64,000 nt of DNA from Prochloraceae cyanobacterium PL24a_bin.78 (lineage in GTDB: Bacteria; Cyanobacteriota; Cyanobacteriia; Cyanobacteriales; JANQIW01). This document shows, piece after piece, positions 24,983-34,693 of the stretch (position 1 is the first letter of the stretch; every line of letters begins with the position of its first letter). The position numbers and the translations under genes are program-made. The notes beneath the pieces are model-generated. The model saw only the letters and a list, made by a program, of their open reading frames with translations. It did not search any database and was not told the origin of the DNA. The stretch is from the NCBI GenBank assembly GCA_028281945.1, contig JANQIW010000158.1, positions 21,888-85,887 on the forward strand, written 5' to 3'.

Positions 24983-26041
24983 TTAGGAAACTAATAGAGA
25001 TGATAACCAAGATGCCAACCATTTCAAAAGAAGATTAAGAGATAAGTTGGAATTCTTGTTCCATTTAGTTGTCTTTTGATCTTGGGCAGAATTTTTCGCC
25101 GAAGATGCTTGATATTTCTGTTTGTATTCCTGATAAGCTACATTAAGTTTTGATGTTACTTTTGTAGCATTAGGATGTTCATTAAGATCAGGATGCCATT
25201 GCCGGATTAAATTTTTATATGCACTTTCAACTTCACTAATACTGGCTTTAGATGTTACTCCTAAAATTTGCCACCATAATGGCGATCGTTCTTTCGCCCA
25301 CACCTGAATTGATTGAAGTTGATTTAGTTGTTGTTGTAAAGTTTTCCAATGGATGCCATAACATACTTGGTAAACTGCTTTTAAAGATTGTCCATCTATT
25401 TGATCACAGATACTGTTATGCCATAGTTTAAATTCCGATATTATTTTGACTTGTTGGTGTAATTCTAATTCAAAAAACCGATTTTCAGGAAGTTTTTCTA
25501 GAACTTTTTTAGCATTATTTTTAGGTTCTGGCAATTGTAATAACCAAGATAATTCTTTACAGAAAGTAGTTGCTTCTGGAAAACTTTTCCATTGCCAATA
25601 ATTAATTCCTGGTTTTGCTAGGTTATTTTGATAAAATTTATGCCATTGAAGGCTTAAAACACAAGCTAAGGGTGTCATCAGAGGATTAGCTAAGGGATAT
25701 GATTGCCCTTGTAATACCTTTGTTGGTGCATCTTCCCATAAGCAAGCTAAAGGTGTCATCAGAGGATTAGCTAGGGGATATGATTGCCCTTGTAACACTT
25801 TTGTTGGTGCATCTTCCCATAAACAAGCTAAGGGTGTCATCAGAGGATTAGCTAAGGGATATGATTGCCCTTGTAACACTTCCGTTGGTGCATCTTCCCA
25901 TAAACATACTAAAGAAGAAAATTGCCCTTTGAGTTGGGATGATGGAGTTGAATTGTAGATTATAATACTACATCCACAGAGAAAAATACCAAATAATAAA
26001 GTTGAGAGTATAATCGTTTGAATTATACTTAATAATTCCAT
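24983..26041 (-). CDS. Membrane-anchored J-domain protein with internal 81-bp repeats
   Basis: A 352-residue protein. Residues 5-28 form a membrane anchor with a cysteine near its end (FLCGC). Residues 46-126 are three near-identical 27-residue repeats (each starting CLWEDAPT and ending LMTPLA). The middle (130-250) is helical and unassigned. A J domain covers about 256-311 with the HPD motif at 283-285 and would stimulate a DnaK-type Hsp70. The C-terminus is polar and then hydrophobic. The repeat block looks inserted between SSLV and VLSL, whose junction would otherwise read smoothly. There is no zinc finger or substrate domain, so it is not DnaJ itself. Confidence 0.8.
   Translation of the reverse strand: MELLSIIQTIILSTLLFGIFLCGCSIIIYNSTPSSQLKGQFSSLVCLWEDAPTEVLQGQSYPLANPLMTPLACLWEDAPTKVLQGQSYPLANPLMTPLACLWEDAPTKVLQGQSYPLANPLMTPLACVLSLQWHKFYQNNLAKPGINYWQWKSFPEATTFCKELSWLLQLPEPKNNAKKVLEKLPENRFFELELHQQVKIISEFKLWHNSICDQIDGQSLKAVYQVCYGIHWKTLQQQLNQLQSIQVWAKERSPLWWQILGVTSKASISEVESAYKNLIRQWHPDLNEHPNATKVTSKLNVAYQEYKQKYQASSAKNSAQDQKTTKWNKNSNLSLNLLLKWLASWLSSLLVS
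25664..25906 (-). repeat. Three tandem 81-bp repeats, in frame
   Basis: Three head-to-tail copies with a period of exactly 81 bases inside the J-domain gene. Copies differ at only a few positions (for example AATACC, AACACT and AACACT followed by TTG or CCG). Each unit contains a small inverted repeat AAGGG...CCCTT. The period is a multiple of three, so the frame stays open. Low divergence means recent amplification. Confidence 0.95.
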
Positions 26042-26566
26042 AGTAATACTTATTTTGATGATTTTGATAGTATATAGGGATTTACCATATTTTGGAATTT
26101 TTGCAAATTTAAACTAAACAAATTTAAACTAAGCAAAATAATATTAAGTTATATTCCCTATAGCCACTATCTATGGATAGTTCCATTGAAAATCATTATT
26201 AAAATATTATTAAATGGCCTCTTTGTCAATCAAAAAAGTTAATCGGAGAAATTCCATCCCTTTGTTGATTATTTTTGAATTATTTTGTCTATATTTTAGG
26301 ATTATGGTGATTGTTAAGATTTTCTAAGGAATTTGGACCTTAAGTATTACTACCAATTAATATTATAACACAATTCTTAATAAATTATTTATTTTTATTT
26401 TTTTAATGATTATTTTGTAGTGATTTTAGCAAGCTTTTAAGTTTTCACTAAATATTTTAATGTCATATTTTTGCTAGTTGATTTTTTTATTAAAATCCAA
26501 TGGATAATTAAGAAAATACTATAATTATCTATAATTATCCATATTTATAAACTAAATTATCTCCAC
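26042..26566. other. Intergenic region upstream of the J-domain gene
   Basis: 525 AT-rich bases that should hold the promoter of the J-domain gene and the end of the nrdB transcript. The only clear structure is the 11-bp hairpin at 26500-26542. I see no open reading frame with a ribosome site, no tRNA and no recognisable small RNA. Confidence 0.6.
26500..26542 (-). terminator. Long perfect hairpin after nrdB
   Basis: ATGGATAATTA and TAATTATCCAT form an uninterrupted 11-bp stem with a 21-base loop, 25 bases after the nrdB stop codon. The stem is AT-rich and the T-run weak, so terminator function is plausible rather than certain. Confidence 0.5.
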
Positions 26567-27652
26567 CTAGATTTCATCCCAACCTTCCACTCCACTTGAC
26601 ATTACATAACTAGTAACACTTGCTTCAAAGAAATTTGCTTTTGTATGAGCTGCTTTTTTGGTATCAGAAAAACGCTCTAAATGATTATAAGGACTTTTAT
26701 TATATTTTTCTTCAGTATATAAAGGTTTTAAGCCAATGGATCGCAATCTAATATTAGCCAAATACTTAGTATATTGTTCTGTACTAGCTTCTGTGATACC
26801 TAAAATATCATTATCCACAATATGATTAGTCCATTTGCATTCATGCTCTACTGCGGCAGCAAACATATCATAAATTTGATCAATAGAATGGGGAAATATT
26901 GCGCGGGCTTCTGGAATTAATTTTTGATATAACCTTACATGACTTAATTCATCTCGATTAATCATTTTCAAAATATCTGCTGAACCTGGCATTAACATTC
27001 TCGAAGCTAGGTTATAAAAGAAAATAAACCCATTATAAAAATATAAACCCTCTAGTAAATAATCTGCTAATAAGGAAATAAAATAATTTTCTTTAGTAGG
27101 ATTATCCACATATTTCTGATAAATTCCGGCAACAAATTTGCATCTTTCTGCTAAAATATCGTCAGTACGCCAGAAGTCATATACAGTATTACGACGATCG
27201 GGGGGAATAATAGTTTCAATTATATACTGATAGCTTTGATTGTGCATGGCTTCTTGGGAAATTTGTTCTGCCATACATAGACTAATTTCCGGAGCAGTTA
27301 TAGCACTTTTCAGATGAGGAATATTATAAGTTTGAACAGAATCTAAAAAAGTTAGGTAAGAAAGAATCCCGTCATAAGCTTTACGCTCTTGGGAAGTGAG
27401 ATTCCAATAATCTGTTACATCTTGAGTAATATCCAGTTTTTGAGGAATCCAAAAATTTTCTCTCATTTGTTGGTACAATCCTATTGCCCATGAATAGCGA
27501 ACATCATTTAGTTGCATAAGATTAGTTGTATTTCCAAACCAAATCGAGCGATTTTCAATGCGATCATCTCCTTCTGGATTAAATATAGGAGTAACGGGCA
27601 TTTTATCGGATTTTTTAAAAAGGGTATTAACCATAAGTAGGAAGTTAAACAT
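26567..27652 (-). CDS. nrdB: Ribonucleotide reductase class I, beta subunit
   Basis: NrdB (361 residues from the first ATG) that holds the di-iron centre and tyrosyl radical for dNTP synthesis. Ligand positions can be followed: Asp in FLDSVQ, Glu and His in SQEAMHNQSY, Glu in LLEGLYFY, Glu and His in NRDELSHV. A tyrosine is present in NQSYQYI at the radical position. No ribosome site is visible for starts at 27652 or 27634; the ATG at 27601 (MPVTPIFNPEGDD) gives the N-terminus usual for the family and may be the true start. It lies 238 bases after nrdA on the same strand. Confidence 0.93.
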   Translation of the reverse strand: MFNFLLMVNTLFKKSDKMPVTPIFNPEGDDRIENRSIWFGNTTNLMQLNDVRYSWAIGLYQQMRENFWIPQKLDITQDVTDYWNLTSQERKAYDGILSYLTFLDSVQTYNIPHLKSAITAPEISLCMAEQISQEAMHNQSYQYIIETIIPPDRRNTVYDFWRTDDILAERCKFVAGIYQKYVDNPTKENYFISLLADYLLEGLYFYNGFIFFYNLASRMLMPGSADILKMINRDELSHVRLYQKLIPEARAIFPHSIDQIYDMFAAAVEHECKWTNHIVDNDILGITEASTEQYTKYLANIRLRSIGLKPLYTEEKYNKSPYNHLERFSDTKKAAHTKANFFEASVTSYVMSSGVEGWDEI

Positions 27653-27890
27653 TGTTAAATCTATACTTTTAGAGCAAAAAAAATTGTACTAAAAAAACAA
27701 TTATCAAGATATGGAAGAATTTACTCAATAAAATCTTCATATTTGAAATTTAAAAGTTGGTACAAAAATAAAACTTTTTCAGTAGAAAGCTAGAAAAAGC
27801 AAAATCACCATAAATAAATTAGGGTTAATTATTGTAATTTCCAGCTTTAAAGCTAAGCTAATAGTTACAAAAGTAGTTCATGACTATCAA

Positions 27891-30200
27891 TTAATTAGCA
27901 CAAGCAGAACACTCCTCATTTGATTCTTTAAAATTATCTTTTTGAACTGTTCTAATATAGTAAATTGCCTTACATTTATTTTCCCAAGCCATGATAATAG
28001 TATCAAAAATATCCTTAGCTTTAAGAGTTTTTTGAGGATCTTCTGGGAAATATACTCCTTGGTTGAGATTAAATACTAACTCCATAGAAATACCTGTATC
28101 GATCCATTCTTGAATCTTAGCCACAGTTTGAATAACTTCCTTTTGATCTAAAGACTTGTTTTCTTGATAAAACCAGAGAGAATCCTTGATAAAAGGAGGA
28201 GCAATTGGTACAGTGCCTTTAGCCCATTTATCATAGAAAAAGCGACTATAAACTGGGAGAATACTAGCACTACAACCTTGAACTAATGAGGATGAAGTAT
28301 TAGGAGCGATGGCTGTAATATGGGAATTACGAATACCGAACTTTTGAATATGATCAGCTAATTCTAACCAACGTTGTGGAGAATAAGCATTTTCCAAAAA
28401 CCATTCTTTAGGTTTGGCATTAATTAACTTGCCTTGACTCCATTCGCTACCAGGAAAAGCAGGATAGGCTCCTCTTTCTTGGGCTAATTTCATAGAAGCT
28501 TCGGTGCAATAGTAGCTGATTTCTTCAAAGAGATAACTAATTTTTTCTCGATGGATATAGGTAAGATGACGTTTAGCTAACCAATCTGCTAATCCCATAC
28601 AACCAACTCCTATGGTGCGATAACGTTGATTGTGATTAGCGGCATCTCCAAAAGGTGGGTTGGTAAGTTCGATGGTATTATCGAGAATTCTAACGGCACT
28701 TTGGCAGATTTGAGGTAATTCTGTTTCTTCAACGTTGGCAAGATTGAGGGAGACTAAATTACAACAGTGGGCGTATTTTCCTGGAGTGACATTAGAATAA
28801 GATTCGGTACATAAATTTACCCCTGGAATATAACCGTCATGTTTATTGGGATTTGCTTCATTAATAGTATCTTTGAAGGCAAGATAAGGCATTCCTGTCT
28901 CAACTTGCGATCGCATGATATCTTTAAATAATTCCCTAGCATTAACCTTTTTATAGAGAGTTAATTCTGTGCCAACTGCTGATTCAATAATTGCATAGGC
29001 TTTTTCAAATTCTTCACCCCATAATTCTGGTAATTTTATGCCTAATTTGAGGGAAACTTCGTAAGGGTCCACTAATGTCCATTCTTCCTGATTTTTAACC
29101 CGACGCATGAATTCATTGGGAATAACTAATTGGGGAAAGATATCATAAGCTTTGCGACGACGATCGCCATTTTCTGTTTGAATTTCTAAAAATTCTGGTA
29201 CATCTAAATGCCAAATATCGACACTAATAGTAACGGCTCCAGCTCTTCTACCCCCTTGGTTAACGGCAATAGCCGTATCATTGAGGATTTTTATCCAAGG
29301 GATGATCCCACCTGATGCGTTAGCTTTTTGCATTACCCAACTACCAGTTGAACGAATTCTACTGACATTAACTCCTACCCCACCGCCATTTTTAGAAATT
29401 CTTGCGGTATTGGTAATTTCTTCAAAGATGCTTTCTAGATTATCGTCAATAGAAAGAATAAAACAAGAAGTGAGGGATCCTTGAGGAATTCTGAGATTAG
29501 CCAAGATTGGAGTAGCTAGAGAGATTTTACGACGGGCGATGGCTTCGTAGAAATTTTTAGCCATTTTTAACCGATTTTCCGGTGCTTCAACCATAGCTAA
29601 TAATAAAGCACAAGTTAAAAAAGCTTCTTGAGGCAATTCATCGGGAAGAAGATAGCGACTAGTAAGTAATACGGCACCAGCATAATCGTAGTCATTATCC
29701 CAATATTCATTAATCCAGCTTCCAGCTTCTTGCAATTCTTGATGAGTATAGGTTAAAATTCTTTTATCATATTGATTAGACTCTAGTTTGCTTGCAACTG
29801 TTTGAGGAAAATTCTCATAGAAGTAACCACGATGAGTGATGGTTTCTTTCCATAGATTCCAAATATGTAATCTTCCTGCTACGTAACGCCAGTCAGGTTC
29901 CTCGATATTACACATTTCCAAGGCACAGTTAATGAGGTTATCTTGGATTTCTCTAGTGCTAATTCCGTTGCGCAATCTAGTTGTTAAACCTGCTTCTAAG
30001 GCTATGGGATTAACATCTTTACCATCGCAAGCCCATTCTACCACTCGACGTATTTTTCCGATATTAAGAGCTTCTAATGAGCCATTTCGTTTAATTACTT
30101 TAATATTGTTATTGTATCTTGGTTGATTGTTGTTTTGGGAATCCATTTCCTCGATTGAATTTAATCTTTTCTTTGAAATTACTGATAAGGTTTGTTGCAT
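27891..30200 (-). CDS. nrdA: Ribonucleotide reductase class I, alpha subunit
   Basis: The catalytic subunit that reduces ribonucleoside diphosphates. I take ATG 30200 as start (an in-frame TTG at 30209 is possible), giving 769 residues. An N-terminal ATP cone (IKVIKRNGSLEALNIGKIRR onward) suggests allosteric control by ATP/dATP. Conserved barrel segments include NGGGVGVNVSRIRSTG, NLCTESYSNVT with the active-site cysteine, and PNTSSSLVQGCS. The C-terminus ends with a C-x-x-C pair (ECSACAN), which shuttles reducing equivalents from thioredoxin. Two NrdR boxes overlap its promoter at 30242-30293. nrdB follows downstream. Confidence 0.95.
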   Translation of the reverse strand: MQQTLSVISKKRLNSIEEMDSQNNNQPRYNNNIKVIKRNGSLEALNIGKIRRVVEWACDGKDVNPIALEAGLTTRLRNGISTREIQDNLINCALEMCNIEEPDWRYVAGRLHIWNLWKETITHRGYFYENFPQTVASKLESNQYDKRILTYTHQELQEAGSWINEYWDNDYDYAGAVLLTSRYLLPDELPQEAFLTCALLLAMVEAPENRLKMAKNFYEAIARRKISLATPILANLRIPQGSLTSCFILSIDDNLESIFEEITNTARISKNGGGVGVNVSRIRSTGSWVMQKANASGGIIPWIKILNDTAIAVNQGGRRAGAVTISVDIWHLDVPEFLEIQTENGDRRRKAYDIFPQLVIPNEFMRRVKNQEEWTLVDPYEVSLKLGIKLPELWGEEFEKAYAIIESAVGTELTLYKKVNARELFKDIMRSQVETGMPYLAFKDTINEANPNKHDGYIPGVNLCTESYSNVTPGKYAHCCNLVSLNLANVEETELPQICQSAVRILDNTIELTNPPFGDAANHNQRYRTIGVGCMGLADWLAKRHLTYIHREKISYLFEEISYYCTEASMKLAQERGAYPAFPGSEWSQGKLINAKPKEWFLENAYSPQRWLELADHIQKFGIRNSHITAIAPNTSSSLVQGCSASILPVYSRFFYDKWAKGTVPIAPPFIKDSLWFYQENKSLDQKEVIQTVAKIQEWIDTGISMELVFNLNQGVYFPEDPQKTLKAKDIFDTIIMAWENKCKAIYYIRTVQKDNFKESNEECSACAN

Positions 30201-30241
30201 AGTGGGCAAACAGAGTTTGTTTAATACTGTCGATTTTCTTT

Positions 30242-30293
30242 ATTATACCACATATTTTGTGTTTTGAACTTATTTGTACTCTATATGTAGTGT
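30242..30293 (-). promoter_or_regulatory. nrdA promoter with twin NrdR boxes
   Basis: Reading the minus strand, two 16-base boxes match the NrdR consensus: ACACTACATATAGAGT (30278-30293) and ACACAAAATATGTGGT (30247-30262). Their starts are 31 bases apart, three helical turns, the classic arrangement for NrdR binding. A -10 hexamer TATAAT (30242-30247) abuts the proximal box, so bound NrdR would block RNA polymerase when dATP is plentiful. Expected transcription start is near 30235. The repressor gene itself is not in the window. Confidence 0.85.
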
Positions 30294-30731
30294 TGTTTAT
30301 CAAAACTTTATGTATTACATAAATTGCCAATTTGAGGATTAAGTTGTAATTGTTAAGTAAAGATTGATCATCGTAAGTTTTCGATTATTTTTGGAAGACT
30401 TAAATTTATAGTATATCTTAGATAATTTTTTTATAAGTATTGTATGCTATATTTTTAGTATTAAATATTCCTTGAATTTACAATAGGTTAACTCTACCAA
30501 AAATTTCAAAATAATTATGACAATTGTCAGTTGCTAGATTCTATCAAACTTCAACCATTGGAAATATTGAGAATTCCTAAATTATAGAAAATACAGGTTA
30601 AATACAATTTGTCATTACAGAAAAATATTAACTTTAACTGACTACCACCTTCAAGTAGTAGTAAGCTATAAGATTTAGTAACATTTTTAATTAATAAAGG
30701 TTATGATTCTGTAGGAGTAAAAATAATAAAT
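30294..30731. other. Divergent intergenic region
   Basis: With the NrdR promoter this makes 522-531 bases between nrdA and the large membrane protein gene. It contains a perfect 12-base palindrome TGACAATTGTCA (30518-30529) and a small hairpin (ACTAC...GTAGT) at 30639-30660. No gene or known RNA seen. Confidence 0.5.
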
Positions 30732-33700
30732 ATGATCGATCGCTGGCTTCAAATCAAAATTTTAGTGAAAGATTATCAACCTGAATTGTTAGAGGGGCTA
30801 GAAAACTGGCTCAACTTAGGTTTAATTAGTGAAAATAAGCTTAAGGAAATCTGCGAAAAACAATTAATTTGTCCTTTACCACAAGTTAGTGTTCAATCAA
30901 AAATCCCTGTTTTAACTAAAAATAAAATTAAAAAGAATAATTTGGTTGGGCAAAAAATCCTTGCAACCACAAACAATGATCATCTTTTAAGTAATATTTG
31001 GCAAGCTTTTAAAGATGAATTAAGTATTCGTTGGTTGCTATTTTTGGGTTTGTTTTTAGTGGTAATCTCTTCAGGAGTATTAGCTGCTACTCAATGGAGT
31101 AAATTTCCTCCCTTTGGCCAATATTTAGTTTTGTGGACATATACTGTTATTTTTTGGGGGGTTGGTTTTTGGGCAAGTGAAAAAGAAGATTTAAAACTAA
31201 CTTCTCAAACCCTACAAACCATTGGCATACTTTTACTACCCCTTAATTTTTGGGCTATGGATAGTTTTAGGCTATGGAGTAATTTTTTGGGTTGGTTAGT
31301 AATAGGAATTGGGGGGGTTATACTGAGTTTTATTTACTATTTTTATCGCAGACAAAAAGAAACTAATTTAAATCTAATATATTTATTTCTATTTTTGGCT
31401 TTAAGCTATTTGCAATTAGGTTGGGAGATTCCTAGATTCCCTTTAATTGCTATTTATAGTAGTTCAATTATTTCGGCTTTTGTTATCCCTTTTATCCAAA
31501 ATTCTTTGATTCAAAATCAAGGTTTAATGGTTTATGCCTTAAGCATATTATTGATGCGAGGTATTTTTATTGAAAGTTTACCAATCCAAACTTTAGGATT
31601 AGCAATTGGTATTTTAGGTTGGTTATTAACCAGAAATATTGCCGATGAATCAACTCTTGAAAATCCACCACAAATCAATCAATTAAAATCATCTTTAGAA
31701 TCACCCGTTAATAAATTTCTACAAATACTTGGCATTATTTTACAATTTATAGGTTGGTTAGTTTGTGTAGGAGAAACAACTCCTTGGCAAGCAACTTTTG
31801 TCAGTGGATTAGCATTGCATTGTTTTGCCTTTCGCTTGCAGAAATATTGGTTACGCAAAGATTTATTGGCTATATTTATTATCGGTTTCCAATTGATATT
31901 GTTAGTATTTTTAGGTTATGACTTTATTCCCGATAGATTTATGGAAGAAGGGATTAATATTGCCTCTCAAATCTATATTATTGGTTTTGTTTGGTTAACA
32001 GGATGGTTGTATCGTCAAGAGAAAATTAAGTTAGTTATTTTTGGAGAATTGCTTTTTATTTCCTTAGGAATTGGCTTAACTTTATTCAATCTATATAATC
32101 CATTTTTGCGCTCACTAAATCTTCTAATTACAACTGCAACTATTGGCTATATAACCAACAAAAGACATCAAGATAATCTTCTATTAATCTACATAACTCA
32201 AACTTTTGGATTGCTAACAATTACTGCCACAATCGATTGGTGGTTTAAGCCAATTCCTCAAAATATTTGGGCAATTATTTTACTAGGATTAATGTTAGGA
32301 GAATGGCTAATAGGAAATTTAGAAACCCATTCCACTAGTCAACAGAAATGGTACAAAAGTTGTTGGAATTATGGATTTGTCTTAGCAACAATTAGCTATC
32401 TATTGCTATTAGATAAACCTCAAAACTTATTGCTATTAAAACAAACAAACTTGTATGGAAATCTTTGGTGGTTACTTACACCTTTAACATTAACCATTAT
32501 CACCAGTCAAAAAGAAGGTAATCGAAGATTTCAAAGTGGAAAATTTAGCTTAGTTGCATTAGTATTTGCCCAATTTTTAACCCTATGGCAATTAGAAACC
32601 AGATGGATAGGCTTAGGAATTGCCACCGTCTTAATGTTTATTAACACTTATTATCTACGCCATCTCTATATGGCAATGGTAAATATTGGTTTTGTTTTAG
32701 GATTTTTAGCCTCAATAATTTCCCCTCATATTTCCAATAATGCTTGGTATTTAGTAGGAGGAATAGCAATATTTATCTTGTGGCAAACTGCCGATATTTT
32801 CCAAAAACCTCTAGGAAAATTATATGGAGAAGCCGCTAATAACTGGGGAATTTTATTATCAATATTAGAATTAGGAATCTTCAGCTTTTATCATTTATCC
32901 CAAGAATTTGCAACCATTTCTCCCCACTGGGAAATTTTATTAGCCTTTGCCTTAATTACCTTTAGTATCATTAATCGCTACCGCAAACAACTCAACGATA
33001 TAGCAGTTTACGGTATTTGTTGGGGAATAGAAATTTGCTTAGTAGAGATAATTCGCTTTGGAAATGGCAACCTTTTAGACTTAGCAATAGGGAATATTTT
33101 CATAGCATTAGCCACTCTTTTCTTAACCAACAAATTACTATCAAAGCAATCCTCTCAAGCAAATTTATTTAGCCTCAAAATCTTACCTTTAATCTATGGA
33201 ATCCTAGCAATTTATTTCCGTTGGGATTATTTTACAGCTTATACAGGCTTAATTACTTTTGGTAGTGGAGTAGTTGGATTGGGAGTTGGTTGTAGAGATA
33301 AACAATGGAAATCTATTCGCTATCTTTCCCTAGCATTTCTTTCCTTATCTGCTTGTGAATTAGCTTTTTATCAAATAACACAAGCCGAAAAAATTTCCCT
33401 AGCCGATAATCTTACTATCTTGGCAATTGTTACCGCAATATTTGCCTTAATTTATCGTAGCTTTGTTTGCTTTTTAAACAAGAAAAGAAAAGCAATCTTT
33501 TTGAATTTAACTACTCAGGAAATCAAAAAAATTGCCCATATTCATTGGGGAATAAGTAGCATTTTAAATTTAATTTCTATACCCATTGTGTTAGTTAATT
33601 CTGTGTTATTAAATTTTGCTTTAGTAAATTCAAGCCAAACAAATCTAACTAACTACAGAATAATATTAACCTTAATCCTAGCTGCTTACGCTTTAATTCA

Positions 33701-34577
33701 AGGGCGAAATTATCTACCAAAAAATTCAGCAGATAATAACAATAACCTAGAAAAAAATTCCGAAAAAAATTCCGACTGGTGGATTTATATCGGCTTACTA
33801 GAAATTCTCACAATTATTATATATACTCGTTTAATTTATCCAAGTTTAAGCTTCTTAGATTCTTGGTGGGTAATCATTGCCTCTGGAATTGCTTTACTTT
33901 TCTATCAAATTCCTTGGGAAACTTGGGGATGGAAATCTACTCCTTGGCATCGTGTTGCTTTAGTCATTCCCACATTCTCCGCTTTTATTTTTGTAGAGGA
34001 TATTTCTTACCTTAGTTTGTTAACCGTTTCCAGTGTTTATCTTCGTCTTTGGATAAAGACTAAAAATATTCGTTGGAGTTATTTAAGTTTGGCATTTTTT
34101 GATTGGGGAATGATTCGTTTTCTCATCGAAAATGACTATATTAATAATCTTTGGTATGCTTTTTGTGTAGGATTTTATTTGCTATATATCGCACAATTCG
34201 ATCCATTTTTTACCAACAAAAAACAACGAAAAAATCGTCATTACCTTCGCATTTTAGGTAGTGGAATTATTTGTTTAGTCGCTTTAATCTTCTACCAAGA
34301 GACAGGTTTAACCCCCGGTATTATTAGTTTAATTTTTGTTTTCTTAGGATTAGGATTGCAAATTCGAGCATTTTTATTTGTCGGCACAATTAATTTTATC
34401 CTAACAGTTTTTTATCAATTAGTGTTCTTAATTTTTACCTATTCTTTCCTAAAATGGGCTTTAGTTTTAATCTGTGGAATTGCTTTAATTAGTTTTGCTG
34501 CTTACTTTGAAAAACATCGGGATTCTGTTATCTTATTCCTCCAAAATTGGTTTGCAAAATTACGTCAATGGGAATAG
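30732..34577 (+). CDS. Very large polytopic membrane protein, DUF2157-like
   Basis: A 1281-residue protein. Residues 1-100 are soluble; residues 16-35 (PELLEGLENWLNLGLISENK) resemble the start of DUF2157 membrane proteins. From about 100 onward nearly the whole chain is hydrophobic, with roughly 30 or more predicted transmembrane helices separated by short loops. Motifs such as WTYTVIFWGVGFWASEKEDL and LQTIGILLLPLNFWAMD resemble other large cyanobacterial proteins of this type. No enzyme motif is visible. A low-complexity loop (NNNNLEKNSEKNSD) is near 1000. Function unknown. A GGAG site lies about 14 bases before the ATG. Confidence 0.75.
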   Translation: MIDRWLQIKILVKDYQPELLEGLENWLNLGLISENKLKEICEKQLICPLPQVSVQSKIPVLTKNKIKKNNLVGQKILATTNNDHLLSNIWQAFKDELSIRWLLFLGLFLVVISSGVLAATQWSKFPPFGQYLVLWTYTVIFWGVGFWASEKEDLKLTSQTLQTIGILLLPLNFWAMDSFRLWSNFLGWLVIGIGGVILSFIYYFYRRQKETNLNLIYLFLFLALSYLQLGWEIPRFPLIAIYSSSIISAFVIPFIQNSLIQNQGLMVYALSILLMRGIFIESLPIQTLGLAIGILGWLLTRNIADESTLENPPQINQLKSSLESPVNKFLQILGIILQFIGWLVCVGETTPWQATFVSGLALHCFAFRLQKYWLRKDLLAIFIIGFQLILLVFLGYDFIPDRFMEEGINIASQIYIIGFVWLTGWLYRQEKIKLVIFGELLFISLGIGLTLFNLYNPFLRSLNLLITTATIGYITNKRHQDNLLLIYITQTFGLLTITATIDWWFKPIPQNIWAIILLGLMLGEWLIGNLETHSTSQQKWYKSCWNYGFVLATISYLLLLDKPQNLLLLKQTNLYGNLWWLLTPLTLTIITSQKEGNRRFQSGKFSLVALVFAQFLTLWQLETRWIGLGIATVLMFINTYYLRHLYMAMVNIGFVLGFLASIISPHISNNAWYLVGGIAIFILWQTADIFQKPLGKLYGEAANNWGILLSILELGIFSFYHLSQEFATISPHWEILLAFALITFSIINRYRKQLNDIAVYGICWGIEICLVEIIRFGNGNLLDLAIGNIFIALATLFLTNKLLSKQSSQANLFSLKILPLIYGILAIYFRWDYFTAYTGLITFGSGVVGLGVGCRDKQWKSIRYLSLAFLSLSACELAFYQITQAEKISLADNLTILAIVTAIFALIYRSFVCFLNKKRKAIFLNLTTQEIKKIAHIHWGISSILNLISIPIVLVNSVLLNFALVNSSQTNLTNYRIILTLILAAYALIQGRNYLPKNSADNNNNLEKNSEKNSDWWIYIGLLEILTIIIYTRLIYPSLSFLDSWWVIIASGIALLFYQIPWETWGWKSTPWHRVALVIPTFSAFIFVEDISYLSLLTVSSVYLRLWIKTKNIRWSYLSLAFFDWGMIRFLIENDYINNLWYAFCVGFYLLYIAQFDPFFTNKKQRKNRHYLRILGSGIICLVALIFYQETGLTPGIISLIFVFLGLGLQIRAFLFVGTINFILTVFYQLVFLIFTYSFLKWALVLICGIALISFAAYFEKHRDSVILFLQNWFAKLRQWE

Positions 34578-34693
34578 TATTTTTTAAGCAAATTTGTAGT
34601 ATAATAAGAAATAAAGATTATCAATAGAGCAAGCCTAATAATATTTAAATTTATAATTTTATATTAAGGTAATGATAATAAGGAGACTAAAAA

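Noticed and set aside
25664..25906. 81-bp repeats as a CRISPR or minisatellite outside coding sequence
   Set aside because: The units are directly tandem without spacers and lie wholly in an open frame with a J domain downstream.
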